Below, one piece after another: positions 1 through 6,188 of a stretch of DNA of 11,668 bases; position 1 is the stretch's first letter; every line of letters starts with the position of its first letter. The stretch is from Chloracidobacterium sp. UBA7659 (lineage in GTDB: Bacteria; Acidobacteriota; Blastocatellia; Pyrinomonadales; Pyrinomonadaceae), in NCBI GenBank assembly GCA_002483395.1, contig DLHV01000157.1, positions 20,471 through 32,138 of the forward strand, given 5' to 3'. Below the pieces are notes generated by a model. It was given only the letters and a program-made list of their open reading frames with translations, ran no database searches and was not told the origin of the DNA. Both the position numbers and the translations under genes were made by a program.

Positions 1-986
1 TGATCAAGGAGGCGGTCAATTTCGTCGAGCAGGTTTACATCCCCGATCTGATGGCGATCGCCGGTTTTTATAAAGACTGGGGTGCGATCGGAGGAGGTTT
101 GAAGAACTATCTTGCGTACGGCGATCTGCCTACAAAGGGCTATGCGTATCCAGACTATTTCAAGTTCCCGCGAGGTGCAATTCTCGACCGCGATCTGACG
201 AAGATCTACGACGTAAACGGCAAGGACGAGAACGAGATCAAGGAGTACATCGCTCATTCCTGGTACAAGTATGAAGCGGGCGACAGTGCCGGTCTGCATC
301 CGTGGAAGGGCGAGACTGAATTCAACTTCACGGGCCCGCAGCCTCCGTATGAGAACCTTAATGTCGAAGGCAAGTATTCATGGCTGAAGACGCCGCGATG
401 GCGGGACAATCCGATGGAAGTCGGCCCGCTCGCACGCCTTCTCGTGGCCTACGGCAAGGGCAAAGCCGAGGTCAAGGAGGTCGTCGACGAAGCCCTCAAA
501 AAGCTGGATGTTCCGGTCACCGCTCTTTTCTCGACCCTCGGCCGCACGGCGGCCCGCGGTCTCGAAACCCGTCTAGTCGCACGCTGGATGCAGGAATTCT
601 ATGGCGAACTTCTCGCCAATCTGAAAGGCGGTGATATGAAGACACATAACGGCGAGAAATGGGAGCCGTCCACGTGGCCGGCGGAATGCGAAGGCGTCGG
701 CCTTTCCGAGGCACCGCGCGGAGCACTAGCCCATTGGATCCGCATCAAGGACCGGATGATCGAGAACTACCAGCTTGTCGTGCCGAGCACCTGGAACGCC
801 TCGCCTCGCGACGTCAACGGAAAACGCTCGGCGTACGAAGAGGCATTGATAGGAACACCGGTAGCAAAAGAGGACGAGCCGCTGGAGATAATTCGGACTA
901 TCCATTCGTTCGACCCGTGTCTTGCGTGCGCGGTCCATCTTTATGATCCCGATGGAAAACATATTCATCAGGTAACGGTGAATTAA
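1..986 (+). CDS. hyaB: NiFe hydrogenase large subunit, C-terminal part (5' end outside window)
   Basis: This is the catalytic subunit of a membrane-bound uptake hydrogenase (H2 to 2H+ + 2e-), HyaB/HupL type. The first complete codon is at base 3; the frame is open to the window edge, so the ATG at 51 is internal and about 327 residues of a protein usually near 570-600 are present. The segment around 24-70 (FVEQVYIPDLMAIAGFYKDW) is typical of group 1 large subunits. Near the end, SFDPCLACAVH supplies the second pair of nickel-ligating cysteines; the first pair (RxCGxC) lies before the window. The 15 residues after that histidine (LYDPDGKHIHQVTVN) are the expected peptide removed by the maturation protease, whose gene lies two ORFs downstream. 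The stop codon overlaps the ribosome binding site of the cytochrome b gene. Subgroup and oxygen tolerance cannot be judged without the small subunit. Confidence 0.97.
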   Translation, partial: IKEAVNFVEQVYIPDLMAIAGFYKDWGAIGGGLKNYLAYGDLPTKGYAYPDYFKFPRGAILDRDLTKIYDVNGKDENEIKEYIAHSWYKYEAGDSAGLHPWKGETEFNFTGPQPPYENLNVEGKYSWLKTPRWRDNPMEVGPLARLLVAYGKGKAEVKEVVDEALKKLDVPVTALFSTLGRTAARGLETRLVARWMQEFYGELLANLKGGDMKTHNGEKWEPSTWPAECEGVGLSEAPRGALAHWIRIKDRMIENYQLVVPSTWNASPRDVNGKRSAYEEALIGTPVAKEDEPLEIIRTIHSFDPCLACAVHLYDPDGKHIHQVTVN

Positions 987-997
987 GGAGGTGTTCC

Positions 998-1690
998 ATG
1001 GCAACATCAGCACAATCATTGCCGTATCGCCGTATCTATGTCTGGGAGCTGCCGGTGAGGATCTTTCACTGGTTGAACGCCCTGGGTATTTTCCTGCTTA
1101 TTGCCACAGGCTATCTGATCGGGAATCCACAGGTGCTCTTTCATTCAAATGAAGCATACCAGCAATACTGGTTCGGATGGGTGCGTTTCGTCCATTTCGC
1201 AACCGCCTACATTGTACTCTTCAATTTCATTTTCCGGGTGTATTGGGGTTTCGCGGGAAACCGATTCGCCCGCTGGTCCAATTTTATTCCCGTCAATAAG
1301 GAGCAATTCCTGGACCTTTGGGAAACGGTCAGGATCGACATTCTTCAACTCAAGCTTAAGGGAAAGATATCGATCGGCCACAATTATCTGGCAAGTCTTA
1401 CCTACATCGGACTTTTCTGCGTGTTCCTGTTTCAGGTGATTTCGGGGTTTGCTCTCTATTCCGGGATGAGTGACGCGTACATTCCGCGTATTTTCAGATG
1501 GATCGTTCCATTGATGGGGGGCGATGCAAACGTGCGTGAGTGGCACCATTTGTTTATGTGGGCTTTTGTAGTCTTCACGGTGATCCATGTGTACCTGATC
1601 TTCTATCACGACTACATTGAGGGGCGCGGAGACACGTCGTCGATGTTCGGCGGATGGAAATTCGAGAAAGATGAAGAAATCAACCGATAA
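998..1690 (+). CDS. hyaC: Hydrogenase membrane cytochrome b subunit (HyaC/HupC family)
   Basis: A 230-residue dihaem cytochrome b that anchors the hydrogenase dimer and passes its electrons to the quinone pool. It shows four hydrophobic helices, roughly residues 25-42, 61-85, 129-153 and 184-204, the Ni-hydrogenase b-type cytochrome pattern. Candidate haem ligands are H24 (RIFHWLNA), H66 (RFVHFATAY), H183/H184 (EWHHLFMW) and H197 (VIHVYLIFYHDY); which of them bind haem is inferred from the family. The start is well set: AAGGAGGTG at 985-993 sits five bases before the ATG and overlaps the large-subunit stop. Length is normal for the family (about 220-240). The 3' end overlaps the protease gene by 20 bases, so the two are probably translated together. 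Related cytochromes serve formate dehydrogenase and thiosulphate reductase, but the position directly after the large subunit assigns this one. Confidence 0.96.
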   Translation: MATSAQSLPYRRIYVWELPVRIFHWLNALGIFLLIATGYLIGNPQVLFHSNEAYQQYWFGWVRFVHFATAYIVLFNFIFRVYWGFAGNRFARWSNFIPVNKEQFLDLWETVRIDILQLKLKGKISIGHNYLASLTYIGLFCVFLFQVISGFALYSGMSDAYIPRIFRWIVPLMGGDANVREWHHLFMWAFVVFTVIHVYLIFYHDYIEGRGDTSSMFGGWKFEKDEEINR

Positions 1691-2141
1691 GAAGCCAAGA
1701 GTCCTGGTCCTTGGGATCGGGAACATATTGATGGGCGACGAGGGCGTCGGTGTCCACGTCGTCAACACTTTGGAGAAGGCCGCCTTGCCCACAGACGTTG
1801 AATGCATGGACGGAGGCACAGGCAGCTTTCTCCTGCTAGAGCCAATGCAAAACGCGGAGAGAGTCATTCTTATCGACGCGACGATAGACGGTCTTGCGCC
1901 CGGGAGCATTCGCCGGCTGCGGCCGAAGTTTTCGACGGATTATCCAAAAACCCTAACGGCGCACGACATCGGTCTAAAGGATCTTATCGACGCATTTTAT
2001 TTGATGGGAAAGGTTCCGGACGTAACGCTCTATGCCGTTTCGATACCGGAAATACAGGACATGGTAATGGAACTGTCCCCGGAGCTGATGAACGCCGTGC
2101 CGCAAGTGGCTCTCATGGTGATGAACGAAACCGCAATGTGA
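1671..2141 (+). CDS. hyaD: Hydrogenase maturation endopeptidase (HyaD/HupD/HybD family)
   Basis: A nickel-dependent endopeptidase that removes the C-terminal tail of the large subunit after nickel insertion. With the start at 1671 it has 156 residues, close to HybD (164). The N-terminal GIGNILMGDEGVG is the family signature, and the three metal-sensing residues can be placed at E24, D69 (LIDA) and H98 (TAHD), matching E16, D62 and H93 of E. coli HybD. The frame is open further upstream (an ATG at 1617 would add 18 residues), but those residues lie inside hyaC, are arginine-rich and unlike the family, so 1671 is preferred. It overlaps the end of hyaC by 20 bases and has only a weak purine stretch (GAGAAAG) upstream, which suggests translational coupling. 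The likely substrate is the protein encoded at 1-986, whose 15-residue tail is intact. Confidence 0.95.
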   Translation: MKKSTDKKPRVLVLGIGNILMGDEGVGVHVVNTLEKAALPTDVECMDGGTGSFLLLEPMQNAERVILIDATIDGLAPGSIRRLRPKFSTDYPKTLTAHDIGLKDLIDAFYLMGKVPDVTLYAVSIPEIQDMVMELSPELMNAVPQVALMVMNETAM

Positions 2142-2185
2142 GTCATTAGGATCGTTTAAGACGTGTGTAGGAGGTAAAGCGAATT

Positions 2186-2440
2186 ATGTGTCTAGCCGTT
2201 CCGGGCAAATTGGTGAGCATCGAGGGATCCGACCCGACTTTCCGCACGGGCAGGGTCAATTTCGGTGGCATCGTAAAGGATATTAATCTCTCCTACGTTC
2301 GTGAGGCGAAGGTCGGAGACTACGTGCTTGTACATGTCGGATTCGCGTTGACCATCGTCGATGAAGAGGAAGCGGCGAAGGTGTTTACATATCTAAAGGA
2401 AATGGACGAACTAGCCGAGCTGACGGAGGGTTTCGCGTGA
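2186..2440 (+). CDS. hypC: Hydrogenase assembly chaperone HypC
   Basis: A small (84 residue) chaperone that carries the Fe(CN)2CO moiety with HypD and delivers it to the large-subunit precursor. The N-terminal MCLAVPGK is the family signature; C2, exposed after removal of Met1, is the iron-binding cysteine, and H50 (LVHVGFA) is the conserved partner histidine. The start is supported by AGGAGGT at 2169-2175, ten bases before the ATG; the 44-base gap after the protease gene is the largest within this part of the operon. The stop overlaps the hypD start by four bases. It could serve the hydrogenase as its dedicated chaperone (HupF/HybG role) as well as the general HypC role; only one copy is seen here. 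Confidence 0.97.
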   Translation: MCLAVPGKLVSIEGSDPTFRTGRVNFGGIVKDINLSYVREAKVGDYVLVHVGFALTIVDEEEAAKVFTYLKEMDELAELTEGFA

Positions 2441-3543
2441 AATTTATTGACGAATACCGCGACGGGATCGCCTCTAACAAGTTTCGCGAAGCGATCGAGC
2501 GCATAACGACACGCGAGTGGACGCTGATGGAAGTCTGCGGCGGCCAGACGCATTCCATCGTCAAGTTCGGTATCGACGAACTTCTGCCGGATAAAATCAC
2601 GCTCGTTCACGGCCCCGGCTGTCCGGTTTGCGTCACCCCGCTCGAACTTATCGACAAGGCGATAATGATCGCGTCGGGTCCGAAGGCCATTTTCTGTTCA
2701 TTCGGCGACATGCTGCGTGTTCCGGGTTCGGAAATGGATCTTCTCATGGTCAAGGCGAATGGCGGCGACGTTCGCATCGTATATTCGCCGCTCGATGCAG
2801 TGCGGATAGCGCGTGAGAACCCGGACAAGGAGGTCGTTTTCTTCGCCGTTGGGTTTGAGACGACCGCACCGGCAAACGCAATGGCGGTGCATCAGGCTAA
2901 ACAGCTCGGCGTGAAGAACTTTTCGATACTCGTTTCGCATGTTCTCGTTCCGCCGGCGATCGAAGCCGTGCTTTCGTCACCGCAAAATCGCGTGCAGGCC
3001 TTTCTTGCCGCTGGGCACGTCTGTACAGTGATGGGTTACACCGAATACGAACCGATCGCGAAAAAATACAACGTACCGATCGTCGTCACGGGTTTCGAAC
3101 CGGTCGATATTCTTCAAGGCATTTACATGTGCGTTAAGCAGCTTGAGGAAGGCCGCTGCGAGGTCGAGAATCAATACGCGCGCTCGGTCAGAAAGGAAGG
3201 AAATCTGCCGGCACAGCAGCTTGTGCAGGAGGTTTTCCGCATCGTCCCGAGAAAATGGCGGGGCGTCGGCGAGATACCGGAAAGCGGCCTTGCATTGACC
3301 GAAGCATACGATGAATTCGACGCCGAAAAGCGTTTTGCCGTTGCGGCCTACACCGCCGAGGAACCGGCCGAGTGCATTAGCGGCCTGATCCTGCAAGGCA
3401 TCAAGAAACCTAACGAATGCACGGCGTTCGGAACACGCTGCACACCCGAACACCCGTTCGGAGCGACGATGGTCTCGAACGAAGGCGCGTGTGCTGCCTA
3501 TTACCGTTATCGCAGGCACCTGGCTAAAAACAAGGCCGCCTGA
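2437..3543 (+). CDS. hypD: Hydrogenase maturation factor HypD (Fe-S scaffold for Fe(CN)2CO)
   Basis: HypD is the scaffold on which CN and CO ligands are mounted on iron, acting with HypC and receiving cyanide from HypE. The 368 residues match the usual length. Visible signatures are EVCGGQTH with C34 and H39, [11 protein letters not shown] with C62 and C65, GFETTAP at 139-145, and a C-terminal cysteine group (C313, C328, C335, C352) expected to hold the [4Fe-4S] cluster. The start is GTG inside GTGA, overlapping the hypC stop; GGAGG at 2425-2429 is seven bases upstream, so this start is convincing despite not being ATG. The overlap implies coupled translation with hypC, fitting the HypC-HypD complex. 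Nothing in the sequence suggests damage. Confidence 0.97.
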   Translation: MKFIDEYRDGIASNKFREAIERITTREWTLMEVCGGQTHSIVKFGIDELLPDKITLVHGPGCPVCVTPLELIDKAIMIASGPKAIFCSFGDMLRVPGSEMDLLMVKANGGDVRIVYSPLDAVRIARENPDKEVVFFAVGFETTAPANAMAVHQAKQLGVKNFSILVSHVLVPPAIEAVLSSPQNRVQAFLAAGHVCTVMGYTEYEPIAKKYNVPIVVTGFEPVDILQGIYMCVKQLEEGRCEVENQYARSVRKEGNLPAQQLVQEVFRIVPRKWRGVGEIPESGLALTEAYDEFDAEKRFAVAAYTAEEPAECISGLILQGIKKPNECTAFGTRCTPEHPFGATMVSNEGACAAYYRYRRHLAKNKAA

Positions 3544-3553
3544 CTCTCAACTT

Positions 3554-4609
3554 ATGAACGAAAGCACAGCATTTGCACCGGTCTGCCCGCTCCCGATAAG
3601 CCAGTACCCTCAGATTCAGATGGCTCACGGCGGCGGCGGAAAACTAATGCACGATCTTATCGAGAAGATGTTCGTGCCCGCCTTTCATAACACGCTTATC
3701 GACGTCCGTCATGACGGGGCCGTGTTCGGCATAAAGGACGCGCGGCTCGCGTTCACGACCGATTCTTATGTGGTAAAGCCGTTGTTTTTCCCCGGCGGCG
3801 ACATCGGTTCGCTGGCGGTTACGGGTACGGTCAACGACCTCGCGATGTGCGGTGCAAAACCGCTTTACCTAAGCGCGGGATTTATTCTCGAAGAAGGCAT
3901 TGAGACGGAAAAACTTTGGCGGATCGTTCAATTGATGCGGCAGGCTGCTGATGCCGTCGGCGTCCAGCTCGTTACCGGCGATACAAAGGTCGTCGATCGT
4001 GGAAAAGGTGACGAGATCTTTATCAATACCGCCGGTGTCGGCGTTATCGAACACGGCCTCACGATCTCCCCGAACAGCGTCCGTCCCGGCGATGCGATTA
4101 TTCTAAGCGGCGATCTCGGCCGCCACGGAATCGCCATCATGGCTGCTCGCGAAGGGCTGGAGTTCGAAACCGTGATCGAGAGCGATTGCGCTCCATTGGC
4201 TGCGGCCGTCGGAGGCCTGATATCGGCTGGGATCGAAGTCAGATGCCTCCGTGACCTGACACGCGGAGGCCTCGCGAGTGCCCTTGTCGAGATTGCCGAG
4301 GCGTCCGGCCACGAGATAAATATCGAGGAAGAAAAAATCGCCGTCCGCGAGGACGTTCAGGGAGCCTGCGAGATACTCGGCTTTGATCCGATGTACCTTG
4401 CTAACGAGGGCCGCTTCATTGCCTTCGTGCCGGCGGGGGATGCCGATCGAGCGATCGAAATAATGAGCGCCCACGCCTTCGACACATCCGCGGCCAGGAT
4501 CGGCGTCGTTTCCGAAAAAACATCCGGCCTGGTCACAATGAAAAGCTTGATCGGAGCAAGTCGCATCGTCGACATGTTCTCCGGCGAGCAGCTTCCGCGC
4601 ATTTGCTAA
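3554..4609 (+). CDS. hypE: Carbamoyl dehydratase HypE
   Basis: HypE turns the carbamoyl group placed on its C-terminal cysteine by HypF into a thiocyanate and hands the cyanide to the HypC-HypD complex. The 351-residue protein has the PurM-like ATP-binding fold: [13 protein letters not shown] at 24-36, [16 protein letters not shown] near 70-85, [13 protein letters not shown] at 91-103, and a glycine-rich segment LSGDLGRHG at 184-192. It ends exactly in PRIC with terminal C351, the residue that carries the carbamoyl group, so the protein should be active if HypF exists elsewhere. The start at 3554 is ten bases after the hypD stop and has no clear Shine-Dalgarno sequence; an upstream in-frame ATG at 3491 lies inside hypD and adds residues unlike the family. 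M23 (3620) is a possible shorter start, since many HypE proteins begin just before the AHGxGG motif. Confidence 0.96.
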   Translation: MNESTAFAPVCPLPISQYPQIQMAHGGGGKLMHDLIEKMFVPAFHNTLIDVRHDGAVFGIKDARLAFTTDSYVVKPLFFPGGDIGSLAVTGTVNDLAMCGAKPLYLSAGFILEEGIETEKLWRIVQLMRQAADAVGVQLVTGDTKVVDRGKGDEIFINTAGVGVIEHGLTISPNSVRPGDAIILSGDLGRHGIAIMAAREGLEFETVIESDCAPLAAAVGGLISAGIEVRCLRDLTRGGLASALVEIAEASGHEINIEEEKIAVREDVQGACEILGFDPMYLANEGRFIAFVPAGDADRAIEIMSAHAFDTSAARIGVVSEKTSGLVTMKSLIGASRIVDMFSGEQLPRIC

Positions 4610-4701
4610 CTTCAATTTAATAGTTCCAACTCATCGTGCACGCTATTTCCGATCAAATCGCCAATCATTAAGTGTTTCAACCGAAGTAATTTCCGCGAAA
4701 T

Positions 4702-4715
4702 ATGAGCTAGATCAT
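4702..4715. promoter_or_regulatory. Candidate CRP/FNR-type operator upstream of moaA
   Basis: ATGAGCTAGATCAT is a 14-base palindrome with a single mismatched pair. It has the ATGAN-N4-ATCAT layout of CRP/FNR-family sites (FNR consensus TTGAT-N4-ATCAA). It is centred at 4708.5, 31 bases before the centre of a CATATT -10-like box. A similar, more perfect dyad lies upstream of the next operon at 5945-5960. Confidence 0.4.
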
Positions 4716-4796
4716 GTTTTTTACATTCAATCGGGTCATATTTTAAATCGTCCGTCGGGGTGTGCCTACGGGTAACGATTATCTTAACGATAGCCG

Positions 4797-4815
4797 GTTT
4801 CGGTATTTGCGAAAC
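4797..4815 (+). other. Small stem-loop just upstream of moaA start
   Basis: GTTTCG, a seven-base loop, then CGAAAC form a six-base-pair stem ending eleven bases before the ATG at 4827, where a ribosome binding site would be expected and none is obvious. It could influence translation of moaA, but a stem this short can occur by chance. Confidence 0.25.
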
Positions 4816-4826
4816 GCGCTTGATCG

Positions 4827-5891
4827 ATGAACACGATTCCGGTTCTTCACGAAGAAATGTTGCTTGATTCTTACAATCGACAGATTCGAGATTTGCGGAT
4901 TTCCCTGACGGATCGCTGTAATTTTCGTTGTTTTTACTGCAGGCCCGCACCTACAATGGCCCTTACCGACAGGTCGGATATCCTTACGTTCGAAGAAATT
5001 TCAACGATCTGCGAGATCTTTGTTTCACTTGGTATTGAGAAGATACACCTAACGGGCGGTGAACCGCTTCTTAGAAATGAGGTCGAAATATTGATCGCAG
5101 AACTTGCGAGGCTCAAACATCCGGGTTTTGAAGGCAAACGTCAGAACAATGATGAACCATGCCGCGGACTGCTTGACTTGGCAATGACCACGAACGGTTC
5201 GACATTTTCGCGTCGAGCCACCGCGTTGAAGTTGGCCGGACTGGATCGCGTAACGTTTTCGTTGGACAGTCTGAAACGAGAGAATTTCCGTGCAATCACA
5301 GGCGTCGATAGGATGGACGAGGTTCTTGAAGCTATCGAAGCCGCAAAGCGCTCGGGTTTTTCGCGAATCAAGATCAATTCCGTGATCATTCGCGGCCGAA
5401 ACGACGATGAGATAGTCGACCTTGCGCTCTTTGCTCGTCAAAACGAACTCTCAGTCCGATTTATCGAGTTCATGCCGCTTGATGCCGGGCATCAATGGAA
5501 TCGGGATTTCGTCGTTTCCGGCCAGGAAATCCGCGACAAAATTGATGAGGTATTTCCGCTTGTCCAAATAGAACCTACTCGCGGAATGAAGACGGCCTGG
5601 CAATATCGTTTCGCTGACGGTAAAAAGGGCGAAATAGGAATTATCGCCCCGGTCTCCGATATGTTTTGCGGCTCATGTTCGCGCATTCGGTTAACCGCCG
5701 ATGGACAGATTCGCACATGTTTGTTTTCCAGTCAGGAGTATGATCTCCGCGGTGTCGTGCGAAGAGGCGGAACAAGGTCAGACATTATCGACTTTATTCG
5801 ATCCGCCGTTTTGCGGAAGGAGTTCGGACACTCTATCAATCAGCCGGTTTTTATACCTGCCTCGCGTTCGATGAGCCTGATCGGCGGCTAG
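4827..5891 (+). CDS. moaA: GTP 3',8-cyclase MoaA (molybdenum cofactor biosynthesis)
   Basis: A radical SAM enzyme that converts GTP to 3',8-cyclo-7,8-dihydro-GTP, the first step of molybdopterin synthesis. The 354 residues show the SAM cluster motif C31-x3-C35-x2-C38 in SLTDRCNFRCFYCRP, LTGGEPLLR at 75-83, TTNG at 121-124, and the MoaA-specific second cluster C281, C284 and C298 that binds GTP. It ends in SLIGG; the terminal Gly-Gly is the conserved MoaA tail that assists catalysis. The protein is about 25 residues longer than E. coli MoaA (329), partly from an insert near 98-118 with charged residues and an extra cysteine (C112). The start at 4827 lacks a clear ribosome binding site; the ATG at 4857 (residue 11) is an alternative and lies closer to the usual N-terminus. 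No other moa gene is adjacent, so it appears to be a single-gene unit between two respiratory operons. Confidence 0.96.
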   Translation: MNTIPVLHEEMLLDSYNRQIRDLRISLTDRCNFRCFYCRPAPTMALTDRSDILTFEEISTICEIFVSLGIEKIHLTGGEPLLRNEVEILIAELARLKHPGFEGKRQNNDEPCRGLLDLAMTTNGSTFSRRATALKLAGLDRVTFSLDSLKRENFRAITGVDRMDEVLEAIEAAKRSGFSRIKINSVIIRGRNDDEIVDLALFARQNELSVRFIEFMPLDAGHQWNRDFVVSGQEIRDKIDEVFPLVQIEPTRGMKTAWQYRFADGKKGEIGIIAPVSDMFCGSCSRIRLTADGQIRTCLFSSQEYDLRGVVRRGGTRSDIIDFIRSAVLRKEFGHSINQPVFIPASRSMSLIGG

Positions 5892-5944
5892 TCCGCACCC
5901 TACTCAGATTTCCCGATCCGAAAGTTATCAATAACCGCTATTTC

Positions 5945-5960
5945 TATGATTCAAATCATA
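5945..5960. promoter_or_regulatory. Candidate CRP/FNR-type operator upstream of the GltD-like/Rieske/cytochrome b operon
   Basis: TATGATTCAAATCATA has seven-base arms that pair perfectly around a two-base centre, and contains ATGAT-N4-ATCAT, one base per half-site from the FNR consensus TTGAT-N4-ATCAA. Its centre lies 30 bases before the centre of CATAAA at 5980-5985, close to the spacing of a class II activator site relative to a -10 box. The regulator is inferred, not shown. Confidence 0.5.
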
Positions 5961-5984
5961 TTTTCCACTTCAGCGCGCACATAA

Positions 5985-6003
5985 ACTTGCAAGTGTTTTC
6001 ACT
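5985..6003. repeat. Overlapping short palindromes near the predicted transcription start
   Basis: ACTTGCAAGT (5985-5994) is a perfect ten-base palindrome, and AGTGTTTTCACT (5992-6003) is a four-base-arm inverted repeat that shares three bases with it. They sit directly after the -10-like box at 5980-5985, where a repressor site or an early transcript hairpin could act. The function is unknown and chance is possible. Confidence 0.25.
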
Positions 6004-6188
6004 ATCGGGTTGCGGAATCCTTTATGCAAACGGCCCGGAACATATTCGGCCTGAAACGAATGCAGCGGAACGATAGTTGCGAGGTTCGACGTGACGAAGC
6101 TTTTTCACACCGATAATTAACGTAGATTTGTGGAAATATTCGCACTAAAGTGTGAACATTTTCAGTGGTTCCAGGGAAACTGAACGGA

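Larger units (their letters stand above)
4610..4826 (+). promoter_or_regulatory. Intergenic region upstream of moaA, likely promoter
   Basis: This 217-base, comparatively AT-rich gap separates the hydrogenase operon from moaA. It contains a near-palindrome at 4702-4715, a CATATT box at 4737-4742 that could serve as a -10 element, a direct repeat of TAACGAT at 4773-4779 and 4785-4791, and a six-base inverted repeat GTTTCG/CGAAAC at 4797-4815 just before the moaA start. I see no stem followed by a T-run after hypE, so no intrinsic terminator can be claimed. An open frame on the minus strand crosses this gap but has no supporting features. The promoter assignment is inference from composition, position and the dyad. 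Confidence 0.45.
5892..6188 (+). promoter_or_regulatory. Intergenic region upstream of the Rieske/cytochrome b operon, likely promoter
   Basis: This gap of almost 300 bases holds several short symmetric elements and no convincing gene. In order: GTTATCAATAAC (5924-5935), a strong dyad at 5945-5960, a CATAAA -10-like box at 5980-5985, the perfect palindrome ACTTGCAAGT (5985-5994) overlapping the inverted repeat AGTGTTTTCACT (5992-6003), and distant inverted copies TTCACAC (6104-6110) and GTGTGAA (6150-6156). The arrangement fits a regulated promoter with an untranslated leader of over 150 bases. No T-run terminator is seen after moaA, so read-through from moaA is possible. Confidence 0.45.

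Noticed and set aside
1145..1909. 254-residue minus-strand frame opposite hyaC and hyaD
   Set aside because: It lies opposite two well-recognised genes with intact motifs, and its composition is that of a shadow frame without domains.
2977..3519. 180-residue minus-strand frame opposite hypD
   Set aside because: Fully contained within hypD on the other strand; no recognisable domain or start signal.
4610..4700. Intrinsic terminator after hypE
   Set aside because: No GC-rich stem followed by a T-run could be found; the region only contains scattered AT-rich sequence.
4716..4826. Molybdenum cofactor riboswitch before moaA
   Set aside because: The leader is short and I cannot find the set of paired elements such a riboswitch needs, only one six-base stem. 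A covariance-model search would settle it.
4612..4950. 112-residue open frame on the minus strand across the moaA upstream gap
   Set aside because: It runs antisense into moaA, has no ribosome binding site, motif or family resemblance, and the dyad and -10-like box in the gap explain the region better as a promoter.
6022..6076. Tiny ATG-started frame (about 16 residues) in the leader of the flavoprotein operon
   Set aside because: Too short, with no ribosome binding site, and no sign of an attenuator such as repeated codons of one amino acid.
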